Below are positions 11,854 through 21,539 of a stretch of 64,000 bases of DNA, in pieces (position 1 is the stretch's first letter; each line of letters opens with the position of its first letter). The DNA is taken from assembly GCA_947247005.1 (NCBI GenBank), contig OX365945.1, positions 16,622,501 to 16,686,500 of the forward strand, given 5' to 3'. The notes beneath the pieces were generated by a model. The model had not been told where the DNA came from. It saw nothing but the letters and a program-made list of their open reading frames with translations, and ran no database searches. A program made the position numbers and the translations under genes. Source of the DNA: Spisula solida (Eukaryota; Mollusca; Bivalvia; Venerida; Mactridae).

Positions 11854-12017
11854 GTAAGGGGCTTTTTTGCAGAAAAAAAGTTCCCAGTAGGTTCCCTCAT
11901 CATTGAGTATCACGGTGAACTGATTTCGAAAGAAGAAGGAGTGAAACGAGTAAGATCATACCCGGTCGATGAAGGATCATTTCTGTTTTATCTTAAGAGC
12001 CATCGTAGACAAATGTG
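11854..12017 (+). pseudogene. SET-domain exon (KMT5A/PR-Set7-like), copy A1, frameshifted
   Basis: The exon is bounded by 'ttttacag' and a donor TG|gtatgt. Its translation in two frames gives KGLFCRKK and then FPVGSLIIEYHGELISK, and ends EGSFLFYLKSHRRQMW. This matches the first half of a SET domain: the G-x-G/LF start, the EYxGELI strand, and the Tyr-rich strand before the cofactor and lysine sites. The EYHG(D/E)LI wording is typical of the lysine methyltransferase KMT5A (histone H4 K20). An A7 run near 11871 puts the two parts out of frame by one base relative to copies A2 and B; length is 164 nt against 163 in them. Only half a SET domain is encoded; the NHS-containing second half was not found downstream. 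Probably a pseudogene. Confidence 0.6.
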
Positions 12018-12358
12018 GTATGTACTTAAAAACGTCGTTTTTTCATAACAGTACAAACTATTAACATCGAAACTTGAAAGGGTGAACGAAGATCTATACC
12101 CTGGTTGGTTCAGAGTCGTGCAAACAATTCAGGTATTAATAATAAGTGATTTATGTTTATCTTTACTTTTTCTTGGAGCTGACAAAGGTTGAAAACCATT
12201 GCACAGTTCTACATTACAAAATCATTGCTTTTTAATATAATATGTGATCTTATATATTTGGTCCCTTATTCGTTTCGCGCAAAAAAAGGACCATTGCTGC
12301 TATATTCGTCCTGTTGTTAATGTTAGTGTAAGCCCTGCAGTGCTGTCTCATTTTACAG

Positions 12359-12521
12359 GTAAAGGGCTTTTTTGCAGAATAAAGTTCGCAGTAGGTTCAC
12401 TTATCATAGAGTACCACGGTGAACTGATTACGAAAGGAGAAGGAGTGAAACGAGAAAGATCATACCCGGTCGATGAAGGATGATTCCTGTTTTATCTTAA
12501 GAACCATCGTAGAGAAATGTG
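12359..12521 (+). pseudogene. SET-domain exon (KMT5A-like), copy A2, premature stop
   Basis: Tandem copy of the exon at 11854-12017, 163 nt, with the same acceptor (ttttacag) and the same phase-2 donor (TG|gtatgt). The frame runs KGLFCRIKFAVGSLIIEYHG, continues GELITKGEGVKRERSYPVDEG, then hits TGA where copy B has TCA (Ser). The final FLFYL..HR.EMW part is still readable after the stop. The upstream partner exon ending VVQTIQ also duplicated with it (about 12070-12131). A single base change explains the stop, so inactivation looks recent. Confidence 0.6.
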
Positions 12522-12579
12522 GTATGTACTTAATACCGTTGTTTTCACAACAGTACAAACTCACTTTTAAATATTTTTA

Positions 12580-12722
12580 AAGGTCCCTCACCTGTACACA
12601 TTGATCAAGTAGAACCATATTTAAGATGAGCCTCGAATCCGGTTGCCATTTAAACCAGGATTTTGCATGTATTACAGTTCTTTAAGCTATTGTTAGAAAT
12701 GATCACCCAAGGAACATTGTAA
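12580..12722 (+). repeat. Fragment of type-2 hairpin-ended element
   Basis: 'ggtccctcacctgtacacat' followed by 'ttgatcaagt', 'ggttgccatttaaaccag' and 'cacccaaggaacattgta': the first quarter of a type-2 element inserted after the SET exon copy A2. Confidence 0.55.
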
Positions 12723-13269
12723 ATATGTAATATGTACATGTATATTGTCGATATATAACGATAGTTGAAAGGCCGATTCAGTTATAGGTTCAGGACATGT
12801 CGATACGCCACATATCCTTTCAGATATTGTGTTTAATAAAATATAGTACTGTGGTCCTTTACACTATTCATGGACCCATGGATGGAAATGTGAATGATAT
12901 ATAGACCAAACTATATTTTCCTGAAACAAAATACCATTACCGAAATACAATAAATGTATATACAATCACATGACGTGCCTAACACAAACATCATTCTTAG
13001 TAACTAACAAAATAAATTTCGTAAGCTTGAAGAGATAAACTGTACATTGAGTGAATAAGAAAGCCTTTCAGAGTGAAATGCAAGCCATTAAAATGACAAT
13101 AATGCGTCTCTCTCACTAAAGCTAAAATACTATAATTTAGATTCTATATTCGCATTAATACGGTTAAGCAATTAAACCAGAAATGAGTCAACAGTCACAC
13201 ACTGGCCATATGGTGATCATGAATGAACAATATATCATTACACTTCGAAGTTAATGGATGCCAGATACA

Positions 13270-13830
13270 AATCAATGAGTTGTATCTAAGTGTACACAAA
13301 CTGGCCTGGTGCTATGCAAGATATCTTCCAACGTGTTATGCATGCCTCACACTTAAACAAAAGAGGTGTACTTTAATGCATACACATTGACCTGATGTGA
13401 ACTTTGGGCAGAACCTTAAACTTTACTATGATGTGCACTTAAACCACGGTGGTGCACTTGATGCGATAGTATATACTGCATATCATTCACATGCACACAT
13501 ACTGGCCTGGTGTGAGCATGTGCTTAAACTCCATCTAAAACGTACACACGTGCTGCATGCCTCACACTTAAACCACAGCGGTGTACTTAAATGCACACAT
13601 ACTGGCCTGGTGTGAGCATGTGCTAACACTACATGTAAAACGTATACACGTTTCGATTGCCTCACACTTAAACCACAGTGGTGTACTTAAATGCATACAC
13701 ACTGACCTGATGTGAACTTAAACTTTGATATGATGTGCACTTAAACCACAGTGATGCACTTGATGCGATAGTATATACTGCATATCATTCACATGCACAC
13801 ATAATGGCCCGGTACAAAGTGTGAACAAAC
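13270..13830 (+). repeat. Tandem repeat, about 107-bp unit (block A copy)
   Basis: Repeats of 'atgcctcacacttaaaccac', 'ggtgtacttaaatgcacac' and 'atactggcctggtgtgagca'. The full units near 13570 and 13680 are about 107 bp apart. The same minisatellite occurs in block B at 22600-23130, so it predates the segmental duplication. Confidence 0.75.
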
Positions 13831-14799
13831 GAGTATTGGCAAAGCAATAATAAGTAATGTCTCACAAGACTCTTTTATGACTTTATGAATAACTACGGAG
13901 CTGTTATGTTTTCGCCATATTTAATTTGACATTCACAACGAACACTGACCTTTCAACCAATGTACAGTATACATGTATAACAAATCAAAAGAATTACACA
14001 ACTTAGATTCAAGTTCATAATATTAAATACTTAAATATCTGGGTTAGTTTTATTTCATACTCGGCACTCATGTATATCATAATGGGCCTCTGTGGTCAAT
14101 TGGCTTTATTATTTGCCGATTTGTTGTCAATACTTGAACAACATATTTAAGTCATATAATTACTATCGAAAACCAAATTTGTCATTTCGAAACAGTCATT
14201 CTCTAAATTACCCTAAATTACTTCACAACCATGCAGAAATTACACTTTTCAGGACTCAGGTGGTGGAACCAAAAAGACAGCCGCTCAACACAAGGATGAT
14301 AACGCGGGTTTTGTTAACAAAACTGATTTTCACGATAAAAGATGTGGTTAGGTTACCAAGGAGATGGTAAAACCATGCTACACGAGGATAAGCAAAGCAC
14401 ACAAAGCCGGGACATTAGCCCTATGTTGACGTCTATAGGGGTATTTTGCTCTTGGTGACCAGTGGCTTTGTAAGGAGGAAAATATTATGTTCGAGGTAAG
14501 TAATACGCAAATAATACTGTATTATAATACTTAAATAATTCCATACAACGCATAAACTCCCTTAAAGCCCACAGATTAGGGACGCAGCGACCAGTGGCCA
14601 TGGTATTCATAACGAGGCATATGTGGTTAATTAGTTATATTATTTAATCATATGATGAACACTTGGCTATATTATTATATTTCAATTTTGTTTAGTACAC
14701 GTATTTGCGTTTAACTTTAAGTAAGATAAGATAAGATAATTACAATTCAAAACCGATTTGGTTCATTTGAAACAATCACTAATGTATAACTACAATGTA

Positions 14800-15270
14800 G
14801 TAAGGTGAATGTAACTACCAGTGTCTTAGAAAATGGGTGTACATTAAGTTATTATTAGTGTTAATGACAAGCAAATGTACTCTTAGGGAGCAACCGTCAC
14901 CAAGGGGCATGGCCAGAAAATGTCTGTCAAACATATATATGTTGTTTTCGGACCATGTCATTAGTATATTGCGGAATAGTCCAATTTTGAAACATTCCGG
15001 AACCGCCCGCAAAAAGGAACCCATATCGTAAGACGGTGAGTTTTGGGGGTCAGCTTTTAGTCAGTTATACGTCAGTTGTTGGTCAGTTGTTTGTCGGTTT
15101 TGCTGGGGTTGTGTGTTGTGCATTTTGTACTGAGTTATTGTTTCAAGTCGACATTTGATACATTCGTTAAGTAATTGTTTGTGTGTATATACAGAATAAA
15201 GGAAAAACACTGTTTAGCGGACGCAAGTGTTGTTTGTTGTACGATCACGGCTACGTCACAATAATAACAG
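14800..15270 (+). mobile_element. Possible solo LTR (weak)
   Basis: Non-coding stretch with LTR-like traits: a 'gaataaaggaaaaacac' polyadenylation-signal segment at 15193, followed by 'gtttagcggacgcaagtg' and an end near 'acgtcacaataataaca'. Ends, target duplication and a second LTR could not be fixed, so this is only a suggestion. Confidence 0.2.
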
Positions 15271-15859
15271 AAGCGAGTTTGTTACATGCAGTACATATAT
15301 TTGAAACTATTCAAGTTTAACTGACCACACATTTGTGGAAAGTGAACTTGCCCATATGGAAGTAGATTCAATGTATTCAACTATTAAATTGACCAAAACA
15401 AACACAGGTGGGATACTGTACTTCAAATGTATCCAAATATATACGCTTCCTTTACACAGTGAAAATAGGCAAGTGTGTAAGCAGTGTTTATGTTCGACTT
15501 TGGCAATAATAGTTGCATACGTAGGCCGTGCTTTGGAAAACAATACCTACTGACTCTTTGAAGGAACAGAAAGATAGGGAAAGCATACACGAACAAAATT
15601 CTTCAAGACACGATACATTAAGTTAAGAGCACGCGTGGACCCTTTCCAAAGGGTTACTGGACATTACACGAGGAAGGATTAAAATCGAGAATATCTAGGT
15701 GCTGACTTAAGTGTAACAAATTGTACGACTGTATAAACAAATATGCGAAATAAAGGTTAGTTACAGTGGAATTTCCGACACAATTTACTGAACGAGGGGA
15801 ATCACTGGCACTGAGAATCACAGACGGGGGACAGAAAACAAAGACAGATTGCTGAAACA
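15271..15859. other. No gene seen
   Basis: Opposed open frames at 15307-15553 overlap and neither has a motif or splice context. Nothing else recognised. Confidence 0.35.
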
Positions 15860-16071
15860 ATGTCAAAGAAAGAACGAATGAAAGAAGAGGTTAGAAAAGA
15901 ACTGAGTGAATGTAACATTTGTATGACAACTGCGTTGTTGTACCATGTGGACAAATTTTTTGTTGGGAATGTGAAATTCGAATGGGAGAGATATTTGACA
16001 TTGCTGAAGATTTGTCTTCGCTGGTCATGCAATTCTGCATTGTTGATATTGTTAAGTCAGATCAAATTTAG
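15860..16071 (+). pseudogene. RING-finger-like fragment, frameshifted
   Basis: An ATG at 15860 opens KKERMKEEVRKELSECNICM, whose end CNIC is the first Cys pair of a RING finger preceded by a charged helix. One base out of frame, from about 15931, the sequence reads VVVPCGQIFCWECEIRMGE and runs to TAG at 16069. Together these give C-x2-C-x(8-9)-C-G-Q-x2-C-x2-C, the order of the first six zinc ligands of a RING-HC domain, as in E3 ubiquitin ligases. The fourth ligand, normally His (CGH), is Gln here, and no final CPxC pair is visible before the stop. It is therefore a damaged or truncated RING relic; the frameshift lies between about 15925 and 15937. No neighbouring exon was identified. Which RING family it came from cannot be told. 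Confidence 0.45.
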
Positions 16072-16199
16072 CAAACTTAACCTTGCTATGTAGTTGTATT
16101 CTAGTCATATGTCGATTTGAATGGTTGAATTTGTTATGTGAAATAAAATATTGAAAAATGAATTTGCTATTTTGTTTATATGTACATGTTTATTATTCT

Positions 16200-16444
16200 T
16201 GTTTGCACACTCATAGAGACAAGACACAACAAGAACGCCGCATGGCGACGAAGACCATGTTTTCAAAGGCAAGGATGAATGTGGAGAAGTTTGAAATGGT
16301 GCTGTTAAATCAGGGGCAATAACTCTTAAGTGAATTGACCAATCAAAAAAATCTTCACGGGCATCATCGCAGTTTCTTTGTTGATGTTTGTTTAAAATTT
16401 CATGAAATTTTGACAGGTAATTACTGAGAAATGGCTGTGGAATT
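16200..16444. other. Spacer with short damaged frames
   Basis: Leads into the tandem array; 'aatcaggggcaataactcttaa' type wording, common in dispersed bivalve repeats, occurs near 16308. No gene. Confidence 0.3.
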
Positions 16445-17165
16445 TATTGAGCAGAAACTTTTTTCCTATTTTAGTAACAGTGACCTTGACCCCACTGACT
16501 GGTCCCACTTTCAATCCCAAGCTGCATCTTCACACAAGCTACCTACACATCAAGTTTCAATATGATATCTCATCCCTAACTTAAGTTATTAAGCGGAAAC
16601 CGTTTTTTTATTTTAAGTAACGGTGACCTTGACCCTACCAACCCCACTTTCAATCCAAAGCAGGGTCTTCACACAAGCTACGTACACAGCAAGTTTCATC
16701 ATGATATCTCATTCCTAACTTAAGTTATTGAGCTTAAACCATTTTTCTTCTTTTAGTAACAGTGACCTTGACCCCACCAGCCACACTTTCAATCCTAAGC
16801 GGGGTCTACATACTAGCTACCTACACAGCACGTTTCGTTATGATATCTCATTCCTAACTAAAGTTATTGAGCGTAAACCGTTCTTCTATTTTTAGAAATG
16901 GTGACCTTGACCCCACCAGCCCCACTTTCAATCCCAAGCGGGGTCTTCACACAAGCTACCTACACAGCAAGTTTCATTATAATATCTCATTCCTAACTTA
17001 AGTTATTGAGCGGAAACCGATTTTCTATGTTTAGTAACAGTGACCTTGACCCCACCAGCCCCACTTTCAATCACAAGCGGGGTCTTTACACAAGCTACCT
17101 ACGCAGCAAGTTTCATTGTGATATCTCATCCCTAACTAAAGTTATCCAACGGAAACCAATTGTTG
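16445..17165 (+). repeat. Tandem repeat, about 139-bp unit, 5 copies
   Basis: 'gtgaccttgaccccaccagc'-like phrases start near 16480, 16623, 16762, 16901 and 17040, spaced 143, 139, 139 and 139 bp. Each unit also carries 'cacacaagctacctacacag' and 'gatatctcattcctaact'. The array ends in a 'cgcccgcccgcccgcccg'-like tract at about 17167-17183. A frame that crosses the last unit (17006-17290) is accidental. Confidence 0.85.
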
Positions 17166-17237
17166 ACGCCCGCCCGCCCGCCCGACGAAATCGCCAATCC
17201 AATAACCAGGATGTTTTTTTAAAAAACCTGGTTAAAA

Positions 17238-17646
17238 ATGGCCAAATATACAGAGCAGTTGTTAGAATTGTACTTAAGGTATTGGTTTGACAAATATGTT
17301 TACCGGAGACAACTGCTAGAATATCAAAACAACTGATCACTGTAGTGACTGAAGTCGAAACTAGGATTGAAAATGAGAATGAATTCAGAAATGTTGGATT
17401 AGATTTTGTACAGAAGACGTGTTTGGAAAATATTTTTCCATTTGAAGAAGAATTAAACTGGGGCAGGATATATGCCGCATTTGCATCGACAGCTATGATA
17501 TATCAAGATCTACACTTGCGAAATAGAACTGGGGCTGCAAGTGAAATAACTTCGATTGTCAATAATTTCTTGACTATCCGTGGAATGTATAGGTGGATTG
17601 ATACAAACGGATGATGGAAAAATCAAATGTGTGGTACTTAAAACTC
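17238..17646 (+). pseudogene. Bcl-2-like protein, intronless, frameshift plus stop in BH2
   Basis: The frame open from 17291 reads ARISKQLITVVTEVETRIEN, then EEELNWGRIYAAFASTAMI (about 17450-17505), a clear BH1 motif (xNWGRIxAxFxFxxxx), then a helix and MYRWIDTNG followed by TGA and TGG. The canonical BH2 is W(I)xxNGGW, so the stop (17612-17614) sits exactly on the second Gly codon (GGA to TGA needs one change). A few codons follow to TAA near 17644. One frame earlier, an ATG in good context at 17238 gives MAKYTEQLLELYLRYWFDKY, which would suit the N-terminal alpha-1/BH4 helix; a one- or two-base shift near 17300-17330 is needed to join them. No BH3 motif (LxxxGDE) is convincing and no membrane anchor remains. 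Bcl-2 family proteins control mitochondrial apoptosis. The lack of introns suggests a retrocopy or a single-exon gene. Probably inactive. Confidence 0.6.
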
Positions 17647-17649
17647 AGT

Positions 17650-18474
17650 AAGATGGTTAGACATTTGTTGTAACTGTTACATAACGAGTCTCGTAATAAT
17701 TATTGAATATTTTGATTAGATTAATACTTAGTATATGCTTCTATGATTATTGTTAAGATTAAAATCTGATACGCATTTAAAGTTACATCATCTTACATGT
17801 AGAATTTGTGTACATTCAAGTATAAGTAAATATACCATCAGGTCTCAGCTGACGTACGTATTGAAAATTTAATTTTGGTGTAAGTTTCAACACAAAAGTC
17901 TAATTTTGAAGTAGATTTTGGCATAATCAGGTACCATTAGACGAAGATTGCATCAGATATTGCAACAGGCAATTAGTCTTTAATTTCGTTGGTTGAATTA
18001 ATAATTAACAGTTAATTTGGTTGGTCAAAATTAGCACCGCCTTACTTGTCAAAACACAATTCTACATGCTATATATTACAAAATAACTATTTTCAAGTTA
18101 GTCTAAGTTTCAGTCCAAGTCGTGGACAGTTAAAGCGAAGTACCATGAAGAGATCACAATTCAATCTTGCAAACATTGTTTATATATTGGACAATTAATG
18201 TTGAACACAAATTGGTGTTTCATTAATAACTTCTTTGAATAGAGAGACATTGAAAGGTGGTGGTTGTGCTGCATAACTTATTTTCTATATTTTGGAATGC
18301 TGGCGAACTTATTAGTGAATTTTATTCAATATGACATTGGTTAATTTTTTACTGATTTGGACACCAATGTTAAGTTGCAGTTTGCTTAGTGTAACATAAG
18401 CTATGCTAGGATCAACTGTATAAACTGCAGTTTGATTGTGTATCATGAGTGCATGTAAAAGATAACCACAGCGT
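17650..18474. other. Non-coding; part is duplicated at 21.8 kb
   Basis: About 18141-18260 ('gaagagatcacaattcaatc', 'tatattggacaattaa', 'cattaataac') matches 21764-21870 ('gaagatcacagttcaatcta', 'tatattggacaattaa', 'aattaatgac'). The rest shows no gene. Confidence 0.5.
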
Positions 18475-18688
18475 CTTGCAATGAATGTCAGTCATCTGCG
18501 ATTATATAATGCTGCCACATACGTATATACAATATCTTGTGATCATTAATTGCCATGTTGGACGCTTAAATTAATTCCCTCGTTACAGTGACGTCAATTT
18601 CGTAGTCATATTCATGTCATTATAGCGGTCTAAACATTGCCATACGTAGAATATAACGGTTAATTTACATCGAAATACCATTTTAAAA

Positions 18689-18748
18689 CTTGAAAGGGTG
18701 AACGAAGATCGATACCCTGGTTGGTTCAGCGTCGTGCAAACAATTCAG
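18689..18748 (+). CDS. Short conserved exon upstream of the SET exon
   Basis: Twenty codons reading LERVNEDRYPGWFSVVQTIQ end at a donor CAG|gtatta. The same stretch precedes the SET exon in block A at about 11578-11636 (donor CAA|gtaagt) and about 12070-12131. A clean acceptor for its 5' edge was not found; stops lie upstream in this frame. It ends in phase 0, whereas the SET exon needs phase 1, so the pair may not splice directly in this copy. Confidence 0.35.
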
Positions 18749-18977
18749 GTATTAATAATAAGTGATGTATTTTTATCTCTCCTTTTTCTTAGAGCTCACA
18801 AAGGTTGAAAACCATTGCACAGTTCTCCACTACAAAATCATTGCTTTGCAATAAAATATGTGCTTTTATATATTTGGTCCCTTATTGGTTTCGCGATAAA
18901 ATAGAATGACCATTGCTGCTATATTTGTCCTTTTTATAATGTTAGTGTAAGCACTGTAGCTCTGTCCTATTTCACAG

Positions 18978-19140
18978 GAAAAGGGCTTTTTTGCAGAAAA
19001 AAGTTGCCAGTAGGTTCACTTCTCAGTGAGTATCGCGGTGAACTGATTCCGAAAGGAGAAGGAGTAAAACGAGAAAGATCGTACCAAGCCGATGAAGGAT
19101 CATTCCTGCTTTATCTTAAGAGCCATCGTAGAGAAATGTG
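18978..19140 (+). CDS. SET-domain exon (KMT5A/PR-Set7-like), copy B, open
   Basis: This is the best-preserved of the three close copies. The 163-nt exon follows the acceptor 'ctatttcacag' and stays open throughout: KGLFCRKKLPVGSLLSEYRG, ELIPKGEGVKRERSYQADEG, SFLLYLKSHRREMW. It carries the first half of a SET domain (GxG/LF turn, EYxGEL strand, then a Tyr-containing strand). It ends in phase 2, TG|gtatgg, the same phase and place as the donor of the diverged copy at 27829-27994. In KMT5A the second half would supply the catalytic NHS and the YDYG motifs; no such exon was found after it. A hairpin-ended element remnant begins about 30 bp past the donor. It may be a truncated gene copy. Confidence 0.6.
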
Positions 19141-19169
19141 GTATGGACTCAATAACGTCGTTTCACAAA

Positions 19170-19204
19170 AGCTCACCTTGCCACTTTGTGGCAGGTGAGC
19201 TAAA
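19170..19204 (+). repeat. Terminal hairpin of a hairpin-ended element
   Basis: A 32-nt hairpin with arms AGCTCACC-TGCCAC and GTGGCA-GGTGAGCT around a TTT loop, identical in plan to the 3' ends of the dispersed elements (compare 54066-54097), but with no element body upstream: it sits directly after the SET exon donor. Confidence 0.7.
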
Positions 19205-19470
19205 TATGTCAATTTGGTAAGAAGGACCCCTGGTCGCTCACCTGTGCACTTTAATCAAGTAAAATACTATATATTAAAACTGAACATGGATTTTGGTTGC
19301 TATGGAAACCAGACTTCTGCATTGATTTCAATTATTTAGTTATTTTAAGAAGGAACCAATAATGGAACATTTATCACTATAAGAGATGAACTCCAGTATG
19401 TACTTCCAGATAACATATTTGACTATAGTTATATAGAGAACAAGATACATATAATATGTGTTACAGTTTT
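19205..19470 (+). repeat. Type-2 element fragment
   Basis: 'gaaggacccctggtcgctca' then 'cctgtgcactttaatcaagt', 'ggttgctatggaaaccagac' and 'aataatggaacattta': the first part of a type-2 element, directly following the orphan hairpin. Confidence 0.6.
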
Positions 19471-20188
19471 GATTTATTGTGATAATGTATATTCAAATGT
19501 TAAAATTTGTTGAAATCTACGTTCCATACAGAGTTTCTCTTACAAACAGAGTGATACTCTATTTTTAGTAATATTTATTCAACCTCACTCAAACAATTTC
19601 AATTCAAGTGAAGGAGAGATGTAGTGTTTATACATAGATTTACGCTAATGTAAAATCAAAGATAAAATGAAATCACACTCTGATAGTAAACAATTTGAGT
19701 TATACAGTAGAATGTTGAACATTATGTTGTACAGTGGATAAATATAATTATTATATTAATCTTATAATCATTTTTGTTAGTTAAGAATGAGTTATTTTCT
19801 GTTGTTGTAGTTTACTTTTCAGGATTGTAAAAATACTAGGTAAAAAGTACGGATCGGTTTGTGTACGAATAAATTATTGTATTTTCGTAATTGAAAAATA
19901 TCACGCTGAACCGTTGATCTTGGCGGAAAACTTATTATTCTGAGAAAACACGTGAGAACAATGGCTGTGTAACGTAAATTGAGAGAAAGCGATGACAATC
20001 TCACAGGCTACCTTTCAAATATTAGCCTGTAAAGTTTGCAAGAAATGAGAAGACAAGGTATGCATTTTTTGCTTTTTAACTCGACTATTCGAAGAATATG
20101 AGAGCTTTTGTACAGTCACTTGTTTGTCGGCGTCGTCATCAACATTGCACATTGTTAAAGTTTTACATGGTTATATTTCAACAGTTGT
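19471..20188. other. No gene seen
   Basis: AT-rich sequence. The minus-strand frame at 19819-20004 has no supporting motif. Confidence 0.35.
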
Positions 20189-20540
20189 TTGATAACAAAT
20201 CCATATATTTTATATGTTTCTATTAACTGCAGGCCATGCATAACAAACAAACAAAATCACCGGTTATGGTGGGAAACAGACAAAAGCAACCCAAGCAGTA
20301 GAAATCATGGACTCAGAAAGGAAAAGTATAAACGCTTTAGGACTATGATGTACCATAGGAATGTCTTGGAATATGATAGGTACACAGTTAAAAAGCAACC
20401 AGCTTTAAAAAAATGACACAAGAATGAGACGTTACACATGGCACAGAAGAGATATAATGCCTAAATGTGTGCGTGAATGGTTTCCAAATATCGCTGATGT
20501 GCCATATTTTGGACATTCGTGGGAGTATACATTTGTGTAA
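20189..20540 (+). pseudogene. IMP...GHxW family protein, copy 1 (one frameshift)
   Basis: A frame open from about 20189 reads CRPCITNKQNHRLWW, then LRKEKYKRFRTMMYHRNVLE and ends at an A7 run near 20407-20413. One base out of frame the protein continues: RRYTWHRRDIMPKCVREW, FPNIADVPYFGHSWEYTFV, TAA at 20538. The same order of motifs occurs at 30705-31140: PC[IV]T, R-K-x-x-Y-[KR]-x-[FY]-x-TM, then R[DE]IMP, FPN, DVPY[FM]GHxW. I recall similar C-terminal blocks in many uncharacterised, multicopy cnidarian and mollusc proteins and a loose likeness to the Cys-rich C-terminal domain of P2X7-type proteins, but I cannot name the family. A 'tctattaactgcag' acceptor-like site near 20220 may mark an exon start. 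Function unknown. Confidence 0.5.
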
Positions 20541-20982
20541 CTGAAACGTTCATTGAAATAAACATTTGTTTCCCGTATGATTTGCACGTATATTTATGAA
20601 AATATTTAAGTTACAATAAACCAACTTTATGATACTAGTATTTATATTAGTTGCGTAACCAGCTTTTACCATTTGTATGTACCAGATATGCAGTTTTTGC
20701 AGAGTTATGGTCCTTGACATGGTCATATGAACGAATATATTGTGTCTTATGTTGTTTTGTTTTATTATTGTGATGTATAGCCTCATTAGTCTACAATCTT
20801 CTGGAATTTCAAAATAATCCATTTTAGAGTGATTTTAATGTATCATCTCATTAAAATATCTTTTGAAAATTTGTTTAAATTTAAATGAATTGCTTAAGAG
20901 CTTCATAAATATAAACCAGACTCATCAGCTATAATAAGCCATGCCTTTAATAGATCACTTACTTTTTTCATATTATATGCAG

Positions 20983-21516
20983 CACCAGACAGCATTTTAA
21001 CAACACAAATAGTAGACAGGTTCAAAGAATCCAAGAAAAGGAAGGGAAAAACAGTAAAAGGCAAGTTAAATCAATATATACTTCATCAGAAATTGAATTA
21101 ATATCCAGTCTCATATGTAACACATAAATAAATGTACATAATGCTTTTTAAAGCACCTTTATCTTATGGCCTAATTGGCCAATGGCCTGATACATTGAAT
21201 TCGGGTGCTTTAGTTTAAAACTAAAACTCTATATTCTGGTACCAGTGCTCAGACAAAAAAAGATTATTAATATTTCGCCTACACATAAAATAAAACATAA
21301 CTCACACATTATCGGAACTGGACAGTACCTTTACCCAATAACAAATAATACTTTTTATGTGATCTTTACAAATAATTATAATTTAACAATTTTTCTAACA
21401 TTTTTATGCTTTATCAATTTTTACCCTTTCATACATAAATATTTAGGTATGTGCATATCTGCAGCCAAAAAAACACAAACAAACAAGAAAACATGTGAAG
21501 TCAGAGGAATATCAAA
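20983..21516 (+). CDS. Two possible exons encoding a basic segment
   Basis: Exon-like 20983-21053 follows 'attatatgcag' and ends ACA|gtaaaa; it reads APDSILTTQIVDRFKESKKR then KGKT. A second, 21465-21516, follows 'gcatatctgcag' and ends CAAA|gtgagt. Both phases are 0, and the joined frame continues with PKKHKQTRKHVKSEEYQ, a Lys-rich tail. A frame of the kind AKKTQTNKKTCEVRG is also open. They lie downstream of the IMP...GHxW gene on the same strand and might belong to it or to the SET gene. No family recognised. Confidence 0.3.
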
Positions 21517-21539
21517 GTGAGTACTTGTAATCTAAATAT

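Larger units (their letters stand above)
11380..14660 (+). repeat. Segmental duplication, block A
   Basis: Collinear with 18475-23510 (block B). Shared landmarks in the same order: 'cagttatctgcgagaatata' (B: cagtcatctgcgattatata), 'agcggtctaa', the short LERVNED exon, the SET exon, 'ataaatgtatatacaat', the 'actggcctggtg' minisatellite, 'ggcaaagcaataataagtaa' and 'ttcataacgaggcat'. Block A also contains an internal tandem duplication of about 500 bp (about 11.55-12.05 and 12.06-12.55 kb) that doubled the SET exon. Block B is longer because of added sequence between about 19.2 and 22.1 kb. Confidence 0.8.

Noticed and set aside
17006..17290. 94-codon frame just upstream of the Bcl-2-like sequence as its N-terminus
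   Set aside because: Most of it translates the 139-bp tandem repeat and the CCCG tract, and it ends in a stop at 17288 before the Bcl-2 frame starts.
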